DNA from: Dokdonella sp.
GTDB taxonomy: Bacteria; Pseudomonadota; Gammaproteobacteria; Xanthomonadales; Rhodanobacteraceae
Reading direction: 5' to 3'
Assembly (NCBI RefSeq): GCF_019634845.1
Contig: NZ_JAHCAQ010000004.1
Span: 124,001-188,000 of the forward strand
Length of the DNA: 64,000 nucleotides
In this document: in pieces, positions 26,864-36,007 of the stretch
Position numbering within the stretch: position 1 is the stretch's first letter
Layout: every line of letters starts with the position of its first letter
Position numbers and translations under genes: made by a program
Notes under the pieces: model-generated
Told to the model about the DNA's origin: nothing
The model's database searches: none
The model's input: the letters and a program-made list of their open reading frames with translations, nothing else

Positions 26864-26971
26864 TGCCGTTCCGCGCGGGTACAGCGCGGCGCGAGTATGC
26901 CACGCGCCGGGGTGCCGTCGGCGAATGCGGACGAGCCGCATTCACGGCTCGTCGCGCCCGGACTTGCGGTG

Positions 26972-28171
26972 CTACTTGAGGCCGGCGGCCTTGCGCAGTT
27001 CGGCGGCCTTGTCGGTCTTCTCCCACGAGAACGCGGTGAAGGTTTCGCCGCTGGGCAGCTTCACTTCGTGCGGGCTGCGGCCGAAGTGGCCGTAGCTGGC
27101 GGTCGCCTGGTACATCGGATGCACGAGGTCGAGCATCTTGATGATGCCGTAGGGCCGCAGGTCGAAGTGGTTGCGGATGAGCTTCTCGATCTTGTCGTCG
27201 GCGATCCTGCCGGTGCCGAAGGTCGTGACCGAGATCGAGGTCGGGTGCGCCACGCCGATCGCGTACGACACCTGCACCTCGCAGCGGTCGGCAATGCCGG
27301 CGGCGACGATGTTCTTGGCCACGTAGCGCGCGGCATAGGCGGCCGAACGGTCGACCTTGGACGGATCCTTGCCCGAGAACGCCCCGCCGCCATGACGGGC
27401 CCAGCCGCCATAGGTGTCGACGATGATCTTGCGGCCGGTGAGGCCGCAGTCGCCAACCGGCCCGCCGATCACGAACTTGCCGGTCGGGTTGATGTGGTAC
27501 TTGGTGCCCTTGTGCAGCCACTTGGTCGGCAGCACGGGCTTGAGGATGTGCTCGCGCACGGCCTCGATGAGGTCCTTCTGCTTGACCGACGGATCATGCT
27601 GGGTCGACAGCACGACGGCATCGATCGCGACCGCCTTGCCGTTCTCGTAGCGCAGCGTGACCTGGCTCTTGGCATCGGGGCGCAGCCATGGCAGCGGCGA
27701 GTTGCGCTTCTTGCGCACCTTGGCCTGCTGCTCGACGAGGCGATGCGAGAGATGGATCGCGGCCGGCATGAAGGTGTCGGTTTCGCTGGTGGCGTAGCCG
27801 AACATGAGGCCCTGGTCGCCGGCGCCCTGTTCCTCGGGCTTCTTGCGGTCCACACCCTGGTTGATGTCGGGCGACTGCTTGCCGATGAGGTTGAGCACGC
27901 CGCAGGTGGCGCCGTCGAAACCGACGGTGGAGCTGTCGTAGCCGATGTCGAGGATGACCTTGCGCGTGAGTGCTTCGAGGTCGATCCAGGCGCTGGTGGT
28001 GATCTCGCCGGCGACGATCGCCACGCCGGTCTTGACCATGGTCTCGCAGGCCACGCGCGCGCGCTTGTCCTGCACGAGGATGGCATCGAGCACGGCGTCG
28101 GAAATCTGGTCGGCAATCTTGTCCGGATGGCCTTCGGAAACCGATTCGGAGGTGAAGAGGTAGCTGCTCAT
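26972..28171 (-). CDS. metK: S-adenosylmethionine synthetase
   Basis: The 399-residue enzyme forms SAM from methionine and ATP. The start [18 protein letters not shown] carries the conserved ATP-site His. Further signatures are [13 protein letters not shown] near 120 and [19 protein letters not shown] near 265. Length is normal. The leader contains the 19-bp palindrome also seen before metF and ahcY. It lies so close to the ATG that it overlaps GAAGGA, the likely ribosome-binding site. Confidence 0.96.
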   Translation of the reverse strand: MSSYLFTSESVSEGHPDKIADQISDAVLDAILVQDKRARVACETMVKTGVAIVAGEITTSAWIDLEALTRKVILDIGYDSSTVGFDGATCGVLNLIGKQSPDINQGVDRKKPEEQGAGDQGLMFGYATSETDTFMPAAIHLSHRLVEQQAKVRKKRNSPLPWLRPDAKSQVTLRYENGKAVAIDAVVLSTQHDPSVKQKDLIEAVREHILKPVLPTKWLHKGTKYHINPTGKFVIGGPVGDCGLTGRKIIVDTYGGWARHGGGAFSGKDPSKVDRSAAYAARYVAKNIVAAGIADRCEVQVSYAIGVAHPTSISVTTFGTGRIADDKIEKLIRNHFDLRPYGIIKMLDLVHPMYQATASYGHFGRSPHEVKLPSGETFTAFSWEKTDKAAELRKAAGLK

Positions 28172-28179
28172 CGCGGCGA

Positions 28180-28198
28180 CATATCCTTCAATACGGAT
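28180..28198. promoter_or_regulatory. Palindromic site in the metK leader
   Basis: Read toward metK, the site is ATCCGTATTGAAGGATATG. It aligns with the metF and ahcY sites (ATC near one end, GATAT at the other, equal spacing) and ends nine bases before the ATG. ATCC and GGAT can pair, and the right half includes GAAGGA. It could therefore be a DNA operator or an RNA hairpin masking the ribosome-binding site. Confidence 0.55.
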
Positions 28199-28289
28199 GG
28201 ATGGATAAAACGAAGCGGCGCATGATACACGCCGCGGCCCGCCGTTGCACAAACCCCGCGCGGTCGTTGCCGCGCCGTCAGGAACCGGT

Positions 28290-29195
28290 TCAGGCCCACC
28301 GCGCGAGCCAGCCCAGCAGCAGGGCGGCGGCGAGATTGTGCGCCAGCGCCTGCGCCAAGCCGACGGGCAGCAGCGCGCTGGCGAGGAGCAGGAGTTCCAG
28401 CGCGACGAGCACCGCGAGCGGAGTGGTGCCGGCGTGTGCACGCTGCCGCCAGGCGGCCCAGTCGAGGCGCAGCAGTGTCAGCAGCGCCAACAGGCCCGCG
28501 CCGCGATGCAACAGCTGCAGCCAGGCGTCGCGTTGCAGCAGGCCCGGTCCGGCGCCCGCGGTCGGCGCAAACCAGGGATTGACGATCTGCCAGTCCCAAC
28601 CGGCGACGCGGGCAGCCTCGAGACACTCACGCCAGCCGTCGCAGCTCGGCGGCAACGCGGTGGCACTGGCCAGTGCGCCGAGCACGATCGCGAGCAGCGA
28701 GGCGAGCAGCGCCCACGCGGCCGGGCGCCGCAGTCCGCCGTGACCGGCGGCGTCGTCGCGACTCGCGAGCGCCAGGCGCAGGCACAGCGCGAACATGGCG
28801 AAGCCGCCGAGCAGGTTGCCGAGCACCACCGCCGGCGCCGTGGAGCCGCGGCTGGCCATGCCCAGAGCCGCCAGCCACAGCGTGCACGCCACGATGCCCG
28901 AGGCGAGGCGTGCCGCGCGCCTGAGCACGGGTCGCAGCAGCAGGGTCGTGGCGAGCAGCATGAAGGCGAGCACGAGCAGCGCGCTGGCGCTGACGCGGTG
29001 CGCCGCGCGCGCGATCGCGATCGCGTCGGCGAAGTCGGCGCCGGCGAGCGGTGTCTGCGCGAGTCGGATGAATGCGCTCAGGCCGATGACGCCCAGCATG
29101 AGCAGCGCGGTCAGCAGCGCCAGGCCGTGCGTGAGCCGGCGTCGCCGCGCGAGGCGGGCGGCAGGGTCGGAGGCGATGGGATCGGTGGGCGACAT
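28290..29195 (-). CDS. COX15/CtaA-like heme A synthase family protein
   Basis: The 301-residue protein has about eight membrane helices and CtaA-type histidine motifs [10 protein letters not shown] (near 75), [14 protein letters not shown] (near 235) and [11 protein letters not shown] (near 285), plus a CDGWREC loop near 195. CtaA oxidises heme O to heme A for cytochrome oxidase. Where the family usually has a His in the mid-protein helix, this one reads [13 protein letters not shown], with Asn. No cox genes are nearby. It may be a divergent or inactive paralogue. The start is uncertain; ATG 29195 was chosen. Confidence 0.7.
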   Translation of the reverse strand: MSPTDPIASDPAARLARRRRLTHGLALLTALLMLGVIGLSAFIRLAQTPLAGADFADAIAIARAAHRVSASALLVLAFMLLATTLLLRPVLRRAARLASGIVACTLWLAALGMASRGSTAPAVVLGNLLGGFAMFALCLRLALASRDDAAGHGGLRRPAAWALLASLLAIVLGALASATALPPSCDGWRECLEAARVAGWDWQIVNPWFAPTAGAGPGLLQRDAWLQLLHRGAGLLALLTLLRLDWAAWRQRAHAGTTPLAVLVALELLLLASALLPVGLAQALAHNLAAALLLGWLARWA

Positions 29196-29309
29196 GGTGC
29201 GGCCGTGGCAGATCGCGGAACCGGCAATGGTGCGGCAGGCGGCGTCCGCGAGCAGCCACGCGCGGCCGCACCGCACCGGAGGCTTGCTTCCGGCGCGGCG
29301 CGGGTGGCC

Positions 29310-30644
29310 TTACTGCGGCAGCGCCAGGTCGTCGAGGATCGCCTTGAGGAAGCGCGCGGCCTCGCCGCCCGTGCAGGCGCGGTGGTCGAAGGTCAGCGAG
29401 ATCGGCAGGCGCCGGTGCACCTCGATGCCGCCGATGACGGCGACCACGTCGTGGCTGAGTTTGCCCACGCCGACGATGGCCACGCATGGCGGCACCACCA
29501 CGACGGTGCCGTAGCGGCCGGCGAACATGCCGAAGTTCGACAGGCTGATCGTGTAGCCGCTCAGTTCCGATGCCGCGATCGAGCGATCCTCGACCTGCGC
29601 ACGCAGGCGGTTGATGCCTTCACGCAGGCCGCGCGCATCGAGCAGGTGCGCGTTGCGCAGCGCCGGCACGAACAGGCCATCGGGGGTGTCGACGGCGATG
29701 CCCAGATCGACGTGCGGATGGCGCGTGAGCGTGAGGTTCTGGTCGTCGAACCACGCATTGAGCGCCGGTTCGGTACGGCAGGCGGCGACGATCGCGCGGA
29801 TCGTGCGCGAGGTGATGTCCTGCTTGCCGAGCCAGGCATGCAGGTCGGCGTCGTCGACGATCGTGGTCTGCACCACGCGATCGCGCGCGTCGGCCATCAC
29901 GCGCGCCATGTTGCGGCGCACGCCCTTGAGCTGCTCGGGCTGGCCGGTTGCGGCGACGCCCGGCGGCGCGGTGCGCATCGGCTTGCCGCCGAGCGAGACC
30001 GTGCTGCGCTGCGCCGGCTGGGCCGGCGCCGCCGGCATGCTGGCGACTGCCACGGGCGCGCTGGCCGGTGCGGCGCCGAGCGTGGCGGTGCCGGCCGCGG
30101 CGGCGTTCTTGACGTCCTGCAGGGTGACCACGCCGCCGGCGCCGCTTGGCGTGACGCGCGTGAGGTCGACCTTGAGCTTCTTCGCCATCGCGCGCACGGC
30201 CGGCACGGCCTTGACGCCGCCGACGCTGGCGACGGCCTCGCTGCGCACCTCGTTGCTGCTCTGCACGGCGCCGACCACGGTGCCTTCATCGGCGCGTTCG
30301 CCGCCAGTGGCAGGTGCCGCAGCCGCTGGCGCGGCGGCGGCCGGCGCCGGCGCGTGGTGATGATGGGCCGCGGCGTTGTCGGCGCGCTGCTTGCCCTTGG
30401 GGTCGAGTTCGAAGTCGGCCAGCGGCGCGCCGGTCACGATCACGTCGCCGGCCTTGCCGTGCTGCCGGAGCAGCTTGCCGGTGACCGGCGAGGGCACCTC
30501 GACCACGGCCTTGGCCGTTTCCATCGAAATCAGCGGCGCGTCGAGCTTGACGCTGTCGCCTTCCTTGACCAGCCACTCGACGATGGTGGCGTCGGGCAGG
30601 CCTTCACCGAGATCGGGAAGATGGAACGTCTTTTGTTCGGCCAT
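29310..30644 (-). CDS. 2-oxoacid dehydrogenase E2, dihydrolipoyl acyltransferase
   Basis: The 444-residue protein has one lipoyl domain (about 3-80) with the lipoylated Lys in ISMETAKAVVEVPSP near 44, an Ala/Pro/His linker, and a peripheral-subunit-binding domain (about 143-180: AVPAVRAMAKKLKVDLTRVTPSGAGG). The catalytic domain follows, with the active-site FDHRACTGG near 420. It transfers the acyl group from E1 to CoA. It is third in an E1alpha-E1beta-E2 operon with no E3 gene beside it. A single lipoyl domain and split E1 fit either a branched-chain or a Gram-positive-type pyruvate complex. Confidence 0.9.
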   Translation of the reverse strand: MAEQKTFHLPDLGEGLPDATIVEWLVKEGDSVKLDAPLISMETAKAVVEVPSPVTGKLLRQHGKAGDVIVTGAPLADFELDPKGKQRADNAAAHHHHAPAPAAAAPAAAAPATGGERADEGTVVGAVQSSNEVRSEAVASVGGVKAVPAVRAMAKKLKVDLTRVTPSGAGGVVTLQDVKNAAAAGTATLGAAPASAPVAVASMPAAPAQPAQRSTVSLGGKPMRTAPPGVAATGQPEQLKGVRRNMARVMADARDRVVQTTIVDDADLHAWLGKQDITSRTIRAIVAACRTEPALNAWFDDQNLTLTRHPHVDLGIAVDTPDGLFVPALRNAHLLDARGLREGINRLRAQVEDRSIAASELSGYTISLSNFGMFAGRYGTVVVVPPCVAIVGVGKLSHDVVAVIGGIEVHRRLPISLTFDHRACTGGEAARFLKAILDDLALPQ

Positions 30645-30655
30645 GGCGTCGAATC

Positions 30656-30697
30656 CGGGAATGGGGAAATGGGAATGGAGTATGGGGTGGTCGGGAG
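30656..30697. repeat. Short degenerate GGGAATG-type repeat
   Basis: The plus strand reads as imperfect tandem copies of GGGAATG and GGGAAAT/ATGGGG units between the E2 and E1beta genes. The composition is strongly purine-biased against its surroundings. It lies in the 156-base gap before the E2 start. Its role is unknown; it may be a decayed intergenic repeat. Confidence 0.4.
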
Positions 30698-30800
30698 CGG
30701 ACTCGGGACCGCTCGCGGGCCGCGTCGATCGGTGTCGGCGTGATGCCGCCTGGACCGATGTCGGCAGTGCCTGCGCCGTCCCGCGCCGCGCTCCCGCGTC

Positions 30801-31781
30801 TCAACTCGCCGCCAGCGTCCGTCTGGCGGCAGCGACCACGCGCGCCGTGCTCGGCAACTGCTTGCCTTCGAGCCGGTACAGCGGCGTGTGGATGTCGTAG
30901 CCCGTCACGCGCTCGACCGGCGCGAGCAGGTTGTACAGGCATTCCTCGGCCACGCGGGCGGCGATCTCGCCGCCGAAGCCCGCCGTGCGCGGCGCCTCGT
31001 GCACGATCACGCAGCGGCCGGTCTTGTTGACCGACTCGGCGATCGTGTCGAAGTCGAGCGGCGTCAGCGTGGCGACGTCGATGACCTCGGCGCTGATGCC
31101 GTCGGCGGCGAGCTGGTCGGCCGCCTCGAGGCATTCCTTGACTTGCGCGCCCCAGGTGACGAGCGTCACGTCGCTGCCGTCGCGCAGCACGAAGCACACG
31201 TCGAGCGGCAGTGCCTCGCCATCGTCGGGCACCTCTTCCTTGTACTGGCGATAGATGCGCTTGGGCTCGAAGAACACCACCGGATCGGGGTCGCGGATCG
31301 CGGCCAGCAGCAGGCCGTAGGCACGTGCCGGCGACGAGGGCAGCACCACGCGCAGGCCCGGCACGTTGGCGAACAGGTGCTCGTTGGCCTCGGAGTGGTG
31401 CTCGGGGGCGTGGATGCCGCCGCCCCACGGCGCGCGGAACACGGCCGGACAGGTGATGCGACCGCGCGTGCGGTTGCGCATGCGCGCGGCGTGGCAGACG
31501 ATGTGCTCCATCATCGGATAGATGAAGCCCTCGAACTGCGCTTCGGCGATCGGCTTCATGCCCTGTGCGGCCAGGCCCACCGTGAGGCCGGCGATCGTCA
31601 GCTCGTCGAGCGGCGTGTCGAGCACGCGCAGCTCGCCGAACTTCTGCTGCAGGCCCTGGGTGGCGCGGAACACGCCGCCGTTGACGCCCACGTCCTCGCC
31701 GAGCACGACCACGCTCGGGTCGCGCTGCATTTCGTAGGCCATGGCCTGGGTGACTGCTTCGATGAGGGTGATCTGGGCCAT
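30801..31781 (-). CDS. 2-oxoacid dehydrogenase E1 component, beta subunit
   Basis: The 326-residue thiamine-diphosphate enzyme subunit has VVLGEDVGVNGGVFRATQGL near 27, the conserved LDTPLDELTIAGLTVGLA near 55 and FRAPWGGGIHAPEHHSEA near 118, followed by the transketolase C-terminal domain (about 200-320). With E1alpha it decarboxylates a 2-oxoacid and passes the acyl group to E2. It starts two bases after the E1alpha stop. Strong similarity to PdhB-type subunits favours pyruvate, but branched-chain 2-oxoacids remain possible. Confidence 0.9.
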   Translation of the reverse strand: MAQITLIEAVTQAMAYEMQRDPSVVVLGEDVGVNGGVFRATQGLQQKFGELRVLDTPLDELTIAGLTVGLAAQGMKPIAEAQFEGFIYPMMEHIVCHAARMRNRTRGRITCPAVFRAPWGGGIHAPEHHSEANEHLFANVPGLRVVLPSSPARAYGLLLAAIRDPDPVVFFEPKRIYRQYKEEVPDDGEALPLDVCFVLRDGSDVTLVTWGAQVKECLEAADQLAADGISAEVIDVATLTPLDFDTIAESVNKTGRCVIVHEAPRTAGFGGEIAARVAEECLYNLLAPVERVTGYDIHTPLYRLEGKQLPSTARVVAAARRTLAAS

Positions 31782-31783
31782 GG

Positions 31784-32869
31784 TCAGTGCGCCTGCTGTT
31801 CAAGGGACAGCGCGAACTCGCGCTGCTTCTCCAGTTCGGCCGGAAGTTCGGCGAAGGTGTAGTCGAACATCGCGCCGATCGGCTGCGCGCCGGTCTGCAG
31901 GTAGGCGTTCACCTCGTTGTCCATCCACTCGTCGCACTCGTGGTGCCAGGCGTCCTCCTTCTTCTGGTCCCAGGCCTTCTTGCCTTCGAGCCAGTTGCGC
32001 AGGCGCTTGACCGGATCCTTGTGCCAGGCCGCGTCGACCTCGTCCTTGCCGCGGTAGCGGCGCGCGTCGTCGGCCGTGGTGTGGTCGCCGAGGCGATAGG
32101 TCACCAGTTCCACCACGCTGCCGCCGTCGCCGTTGCGGGCGCGCTCGATCGCATCGCCCATCGCCTTGCGCACGGCGATGATGTCGTTGCCGTCGACCTG
32201 GATGCAGTGCAGGCCGGCGGCCAGCCCCTTCTGCGCCAGCGTCTGCGCGCCGGTCTGGTACTTGCGCGGCACCGAGATCGCCCACTGGTTGTTGACGATC
32301 GCGGCCACCAGCGGCAGCTCGCGCGCGCCGGCGACGTTGATCGCGCCCATGAAGTCGCCCTTCGACGAGCCGCCGTCGCCGATCGTGCACACGGCCACGC
32401 GCTTCTCGCCGCGGATCCTGAAGGCGAGCGCGCTGCCGGCCGCGTGCAGGCACTGGGTCGCGATCGGCACCGACCAGGAGAAATCGTGGCGCGCCGGCTC
32501 GTTCTGGTAATCGTTGCCGCGCTCGTCACCGCCCCAGTACATGTAGACGTCGCGCGGACGCACGCCGCGGTAAAGCTGCGCGCCATACTCGCGATAGCTC
32601 GGCGCCAGCACGTCCTCGGGCCGCATCGCGCTGCCGATGCCGACGTGGGCGGCCTCGTGGCCCAGGCACGAGGCATAGGTGCCGAGCTTGCCGGTGCGCT
32701 GCAACGCGATCGACTTGGCGTCGAAGACGCGCGTGGACACCATGAGCTTGTAGAGCTCGACCATGTGGTCGAGGTCCTTGGTGAATTCGGGCAGGTCCTT
32801 GCGGACCGGTTTGCCGTCGACATCGAGGTATTGCAGATATTCGATTTCGAACTTGGCGGCGATGCTCAA
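31784..32869 (-). CDS. 2-oxoacid dehydrogenase E1 component, alpha subunit
   Basis: The 361-residue thiamine-diphosphate enzyme subunit has YASCLGHEAAHVGIGSAM near 72, the cofactor motif CTIGDGGSSKGDFMGAINVA near 160 ending in VNNQWAIS, and the phosphorylation-loop-like YRLGDHTTADDARRYR near 265. No ATG fits the homologous N-terminus; TTG 32869 is preceded by GGAGG with good spacing and gives LSIAAKFEIEYLQYL. It is the first gene of the E1alpha-E1beta-E2 operon. GDHTTADDARRYR resembles PdhA more than BkdA. Confidence 0.88.
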   Translation of the reverse strand: MSIAAKFEIEYLQYLDVDGKPVRKDLPEFTKDLDHMVELYKLMVSTRVFDAKSIALQRTGKLGTYASCLGHEAAHVGIGSAMRPEDVLAPSYREYGAQLYRGVRPRDVYMYWGGDERGNDYQNEPARHDFSWSVPIATQCLHAAGSALAFRIRGEKRVAVCTIGDGGSSKGDFMGAINVAGARELPLVAAIVNNQWAISVPRKYQTGAQTLAQKGLAAGLHCIQVDGNDIIAVRKAMGDAIERARNGDGGSVVELVTYRLGDHTTADDARRYRGKDEVDAAWHKDPVKRLRNWLEGKKAWDQKKEDAWHHECDEWMDNEVNAYLQTGAQPIGAMFDYTFAELPAELEKQREFALSLEQQAH

Positions 32870-33234
32870 GGAAGCCTCCAATGCGCTGCGCGGGCCGCGC
32901 CGCACCCGCTCGCCGCAGCAACGGACGCGGGACGACGCAGCCGGGCCAGGCGTGCGTGGACTCAACAACGGGACAGTACGCAAGGCAGCGGGCTTGGCAA
33001 GGCCGGGCGCAGCAATGCGTCACGTGCAAAACCGGCGAAGTTTATCACGAGCCAACCCGCTGCCCGGCTGCGCGGCGGCCGTGCGCGCCGGCACAGCGTC
33101 CCATGCGCCGCGGTATGTGCGGCCCCGCACGGTCCTCGACGCCGGTCACGTTGCGCTGCCGTTTGACGGCTGCGGCGGCAGCGGTTACACGTGACACCCT
33201 TTGCCACTGCTCGTCTGGACTTGCCGGGGAACCC
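32870..33234. other. Divergent intergenic region, E1alpha operon and POT gene
   Basis: This 365-base GC-rich stretch separates two divergent genes and must contain both promoters. A relatively AT-richer patch with CACGTG and TTTATC lies near 33015-33050. I cannot assign -35/-10 elements with confidence and see no convincing coding frame or RNA gene. Confidence 0.4.
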
Positions 33235-34728
33235 ATGGCCACCACCACCGCGACTTCCGCTGCTCCCGAATTCCCGCAGATGCTCGGCCATCCACGACCG
33301 TTGTGGATGCTGTTCATGACCGAGTTCTGGGAGCGCTTCGCGTTCTACGGCATGCGCTGGGCGCTGGCGCTGTACATCGTCGCCCAGTTCTACGCCGGTG
33401 ACAGCGTCGGCGAGGCGCCGGCCAGCAAGCTCTATGGCGCCTATCTCGCGCTCGTGTACGCGGCGGCGCTGTTCGGCGGTTACGTGGCCGATCGCGTGAT
33501 CGGCTACCAGCGCTCGATCCTGCTCGGCGCGGTGGTGATGGCGGTGGGCCTGTTCATGGTGATGGTGCCCAACGAAGTCGTGTTCAAGATCGGCCTGGCC
33601 ACGATCATCGCCGGCAACGGCCTGTTCAAGCCGAACATCTCGACGATGGTCGGCCAGCTCTACGCTCCGGGCGACGCGCGGCGCGACTCGGGTTTCACGC
33701 TGTTCTACATGGGCATCAACGCGGGCGCGTTCGTGGCGCCGCTGTTGACCGGCTGGGCCGCCGAGCACCTGTTTGGCGGTTCGCCGCAGATGCCGGCCTA
33801 CAAGGCCGTGTTCATCGCCTCGGGCGTGGGCATGCTGGTGAGCCTGGTGTGGTTCTGGATCGGGCGCCAGCAGTTGCGCGGCATCGGTCGTCCCGCCGCG
33901 GGCACCGAAAGCATGCTGCGCGTGCTGTATGTGGCGCTCGGTGTGCTGGCCTCGATCCCGGCGATCTTCTTCCTGCTCACCATCGACGCCGCGCAGTTGC
34001 AGTGGCTGCTCAGCGCGCTGTTCGTTGCGCTGTGCGTGCTGATCCTGCGCGAGGGTTTTGCCGACGGCGCGGTGGCGCGCGACAAGGCGATCGCGATGCT
34101 CATCATCTTCGCCTTCAACGTGCTGTTCTGGATGTTCTTCGAGCAGGCCGGTTCGTCGTTCAACTTCCTCGCGCAGAACATCGTCAACCGCGATTTCGGC
34201 GGCTGGATCTTCCCGGTCGGCTGGTTCCAGTCGGTGAACTCGCTGGCGATCATCACGCTGGCTCCCGTGATTGCCTGGATCTGGGTCAGGATGGGTCGGG
34301 CCAATCCGTCGATCCCGCGCAAGTTCGGCCTCGGCATCATCTTCAATGGCCTGGCCTTCCTGCTGCTGATGTTCGCCCTGTCGAGCCTGGTCAGCGACGC
34401 CGGCAAGATCCCGTTCTGGACCTTGTTCATGGTCTACGTGATCCAGTCGGTCGGCGAGCTGTGCCTGTCACCGATCGGCCTGTCGATGGTGACCAAACTC
34501 GCACCGCTGCGCCTGGTTGGCTTCGGCATGGGCGGCTGGTTCCTGTCGACTGCGATCGGCAACAACCTGTCGGGCATTTTCGCCGGCCACGTCAGCGGCG
34601 AAGGCGGCATGACGACGGCGTCGGCGCTGGAAGGCTACACGTTCGGTTTCTGGGTGCTGATCGGTGCCGGTGCCTTGCTGTTCCTCATCGCGCCACTCAT
34701 CAACCGGCTCATGCACGGCGTGAAGTGA
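33235..34728 (+). CDS. POT-family proton-dependent peptide transporter
   Basis: The 497-residue membrane protein has 12-14 helices and the family motif FMTEFWERFAFYGMR (about 24-38), in which ExxERF couples protons. It also has GGYVADRVIGYQRSILLGAV (PTR signature 1) and FTLFYMGINAGAFVAPLLTG (signature 2), plus VGELCLSPIGLSMVTKLAP late. It imports di- and tripeptides across the inner membrane. ATG 33235 has GGGGA upstream. Confidence 0.92.
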   Translation: MATTTATSAAPEFPQMLGHPRPLWMLFMTEFWERFAFYGMRWALALYIVAQFYAGDSVGEAPASKLYGAYLALVYAAALFGGYVADRVIGYQRSILLGAVVMAVGLFMVMVPNEVVFKIGLATIIAGNGLFKPNISTMVGQLYAPGDARRDSGFTLFYMGINAGAFVAPLLTGWAAEHLFGGSPQMPAYKAVFIASGVGMLVSLVWFWIGRQQLRGIGRPAAGTESMLRVLYVALGVLASIPAIFFLLTIDAAQLQWLLSALFVALCVLILREGFADGAVARDKAIAMLIIFAFNVLFWMFFEQAGSSFNFLAQNIVNRDFGGWIFPVGWFQSVNSLAIITLAPVIAWIWVRMGRANPSIPRKFGLGIIFNGLAFLLLMFALSSLVSDAGKIPFWTLFMVYVIQSVGELCLSPIGLSMVTKLAPLRLVGFGMGGWFLSTAIGNNLSGIFAGHVSGEGGMTTASALEGYTFGFWVLIGAGALLFLIAPLINRLMHGVK

Positions 34729-34830
34729 CGGCGTCGCAGCGCCGGCGATTCGTCGCCGGGCGCGCCGGCGACCACCGCGCGATGCGCAGCGGGCAGCGGC
34801 CGGCGTGGCGAAGGTCGAGCCGCGACGGCC

Positions 34831-35793
34831 TCAGCCGCCGGCATGGTGTTGGCGTGCCAGCAGCGCCGCGCCGCGCGCGCCGCCGGCGTCGCCGAAGCGC
34901 GCCGGCACGATCGGCGGCACGCGCACGCCGCTGAACAGGTGTGCGGCCGTCGCGGCCGGCAGCTGTGCGTAGAGCGCGGCGTGGCGCGACAGACCGCCGC
35001 CGAGCACGATCACGTGCGGGTCGAAACCGAGCACGAGAGTGGCCATGGCCTGACCGAGCAGGTCGAGGTGGATCGCGCAGGTGCGTTGCGCCAGCGCATC
35101 GCCCGCCTGCGCGCGCGCGAGCACGTCGCCCGCATCGACGGCGTGGCCGCCGAGCAGGCGGTGCAGTTGGGCCAGGCCGCTGCCCGACACATAGCGTTCG
35201 AGGCAGCCGCGCAAGCCGCAGGCGCAGTCGAGCAGCGGCAGCGCATGTCGCTCGAGCAGGGACGCCGGGATCGACCAGTGGCCCCACTCGCTGACCAGGC
35301 CGTTGTAGCCGTTGACCACCTTCCCGTCGACGCAGTGGCAGCCGCTGGCGCCGGTGCCGAGGATGACGCCGAGCATGCTCGCGACGCCGGCCCCGGCGCC
35401 GCCATTGGCCTCCGACAGCGCGAAGCACTGGCAGTCGTTGGCCAGCGCCAGTGGTCGCGCAAGCCGTCGGCCGAGATCGGCCACGAGTGGTCGCTGTGAC
35501 AGTGCCGGCAGGCTCGAGCAGTGTTGCAGGCCGGACTGGCGGTCGCACCGGCCGGGCAGACCGATCCCGACCGCGCTGGCCGGGCGGCCGAGCTCGCGTT
35601 CGCCGCTCTCGACGAGACCGGCCACGGCGGCGACGAAGGTTTCGTAGCGATCCCGCGGCGTGTCGATGCGGTGGCGGAACAGCTCGCCGAAATCGGCATC
35701 GAACATGGCCAGCTCGATCTTGGTGCCGCCGATGTCGAGTCCGCACCACAGCGCGGGTTGCTGCTCGGTGTCGCGGCGGTTGTGCTGGATCAC
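34831..35793 (-). CDS. nagK: ROK-family sugar kinase, N-acetylglucosamine kinase-like
   Basis: The 320-residue ROK kinase has the phosphate loop CGLDIGGTKIELAMFD near 17-32, catalytic-region LANDCQCFALSE, the ROK block MLGVILGTGASGCHCVDG, and the zinc motif CACGLRGCLERYVSG near 190. HWSIP and a histidine preceding the Cys cluster fit NagK, which phosphorylates free GlcNAc. The start is GTG 35793 with no clear ribosome-binding site; MIQHNRRDTEQQP is short before the fold. It is divergent from the GH109-type gene, consistent with amino-sugar use. Confidence 0.82.
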   Translation of the reverse strand: MIQHNRRDTEQQPALWCGLDIGGTKIELAMFDADFGELFRHRIDTPRDRYETFVAAVAGLVESGERELGRPASAVGIGLPGRCDRQSGLQHCSSLPALSQRPLVADLGRRLARPLALANDCQCFALSEANGGAGAGVASMLGVILGTGASGCHCVDGKVVNGYNGLVSEWGHWSIPASLLERHALPLLDCACGLRGCLERYVSGSGLAQLHRLLGGHAVDAGDVLARAQAGDALAQRTCAIHLDLLGQAMATLVLGFDPHVIVLGGGLSRHAALYAQLPAATAAHLFSGVRVPPIVPARFGDAGGARGAALLARQHHAGG

Positions 35794-36007
35794 GGAGGGT
35801 GTCTGGTCTGGGAGCGGAACGCGCGCCGGCTCGGCCGTGGCGCGCGGGTGGCAACGGTGTGGCGTTGGCGCGCCAATGTCAACGCGGCACCGCGCCGGTG
35901 TCGGCAGCGCAGTGCCGGGCCCGGCGCGGCTTTCCGCACGGGCGGCGTTGCTGGCATGCTGGCCGTCCGCGGCTGCACGCCGCTGCCGCTCCTGTCACGA
36001 GGTCCCG

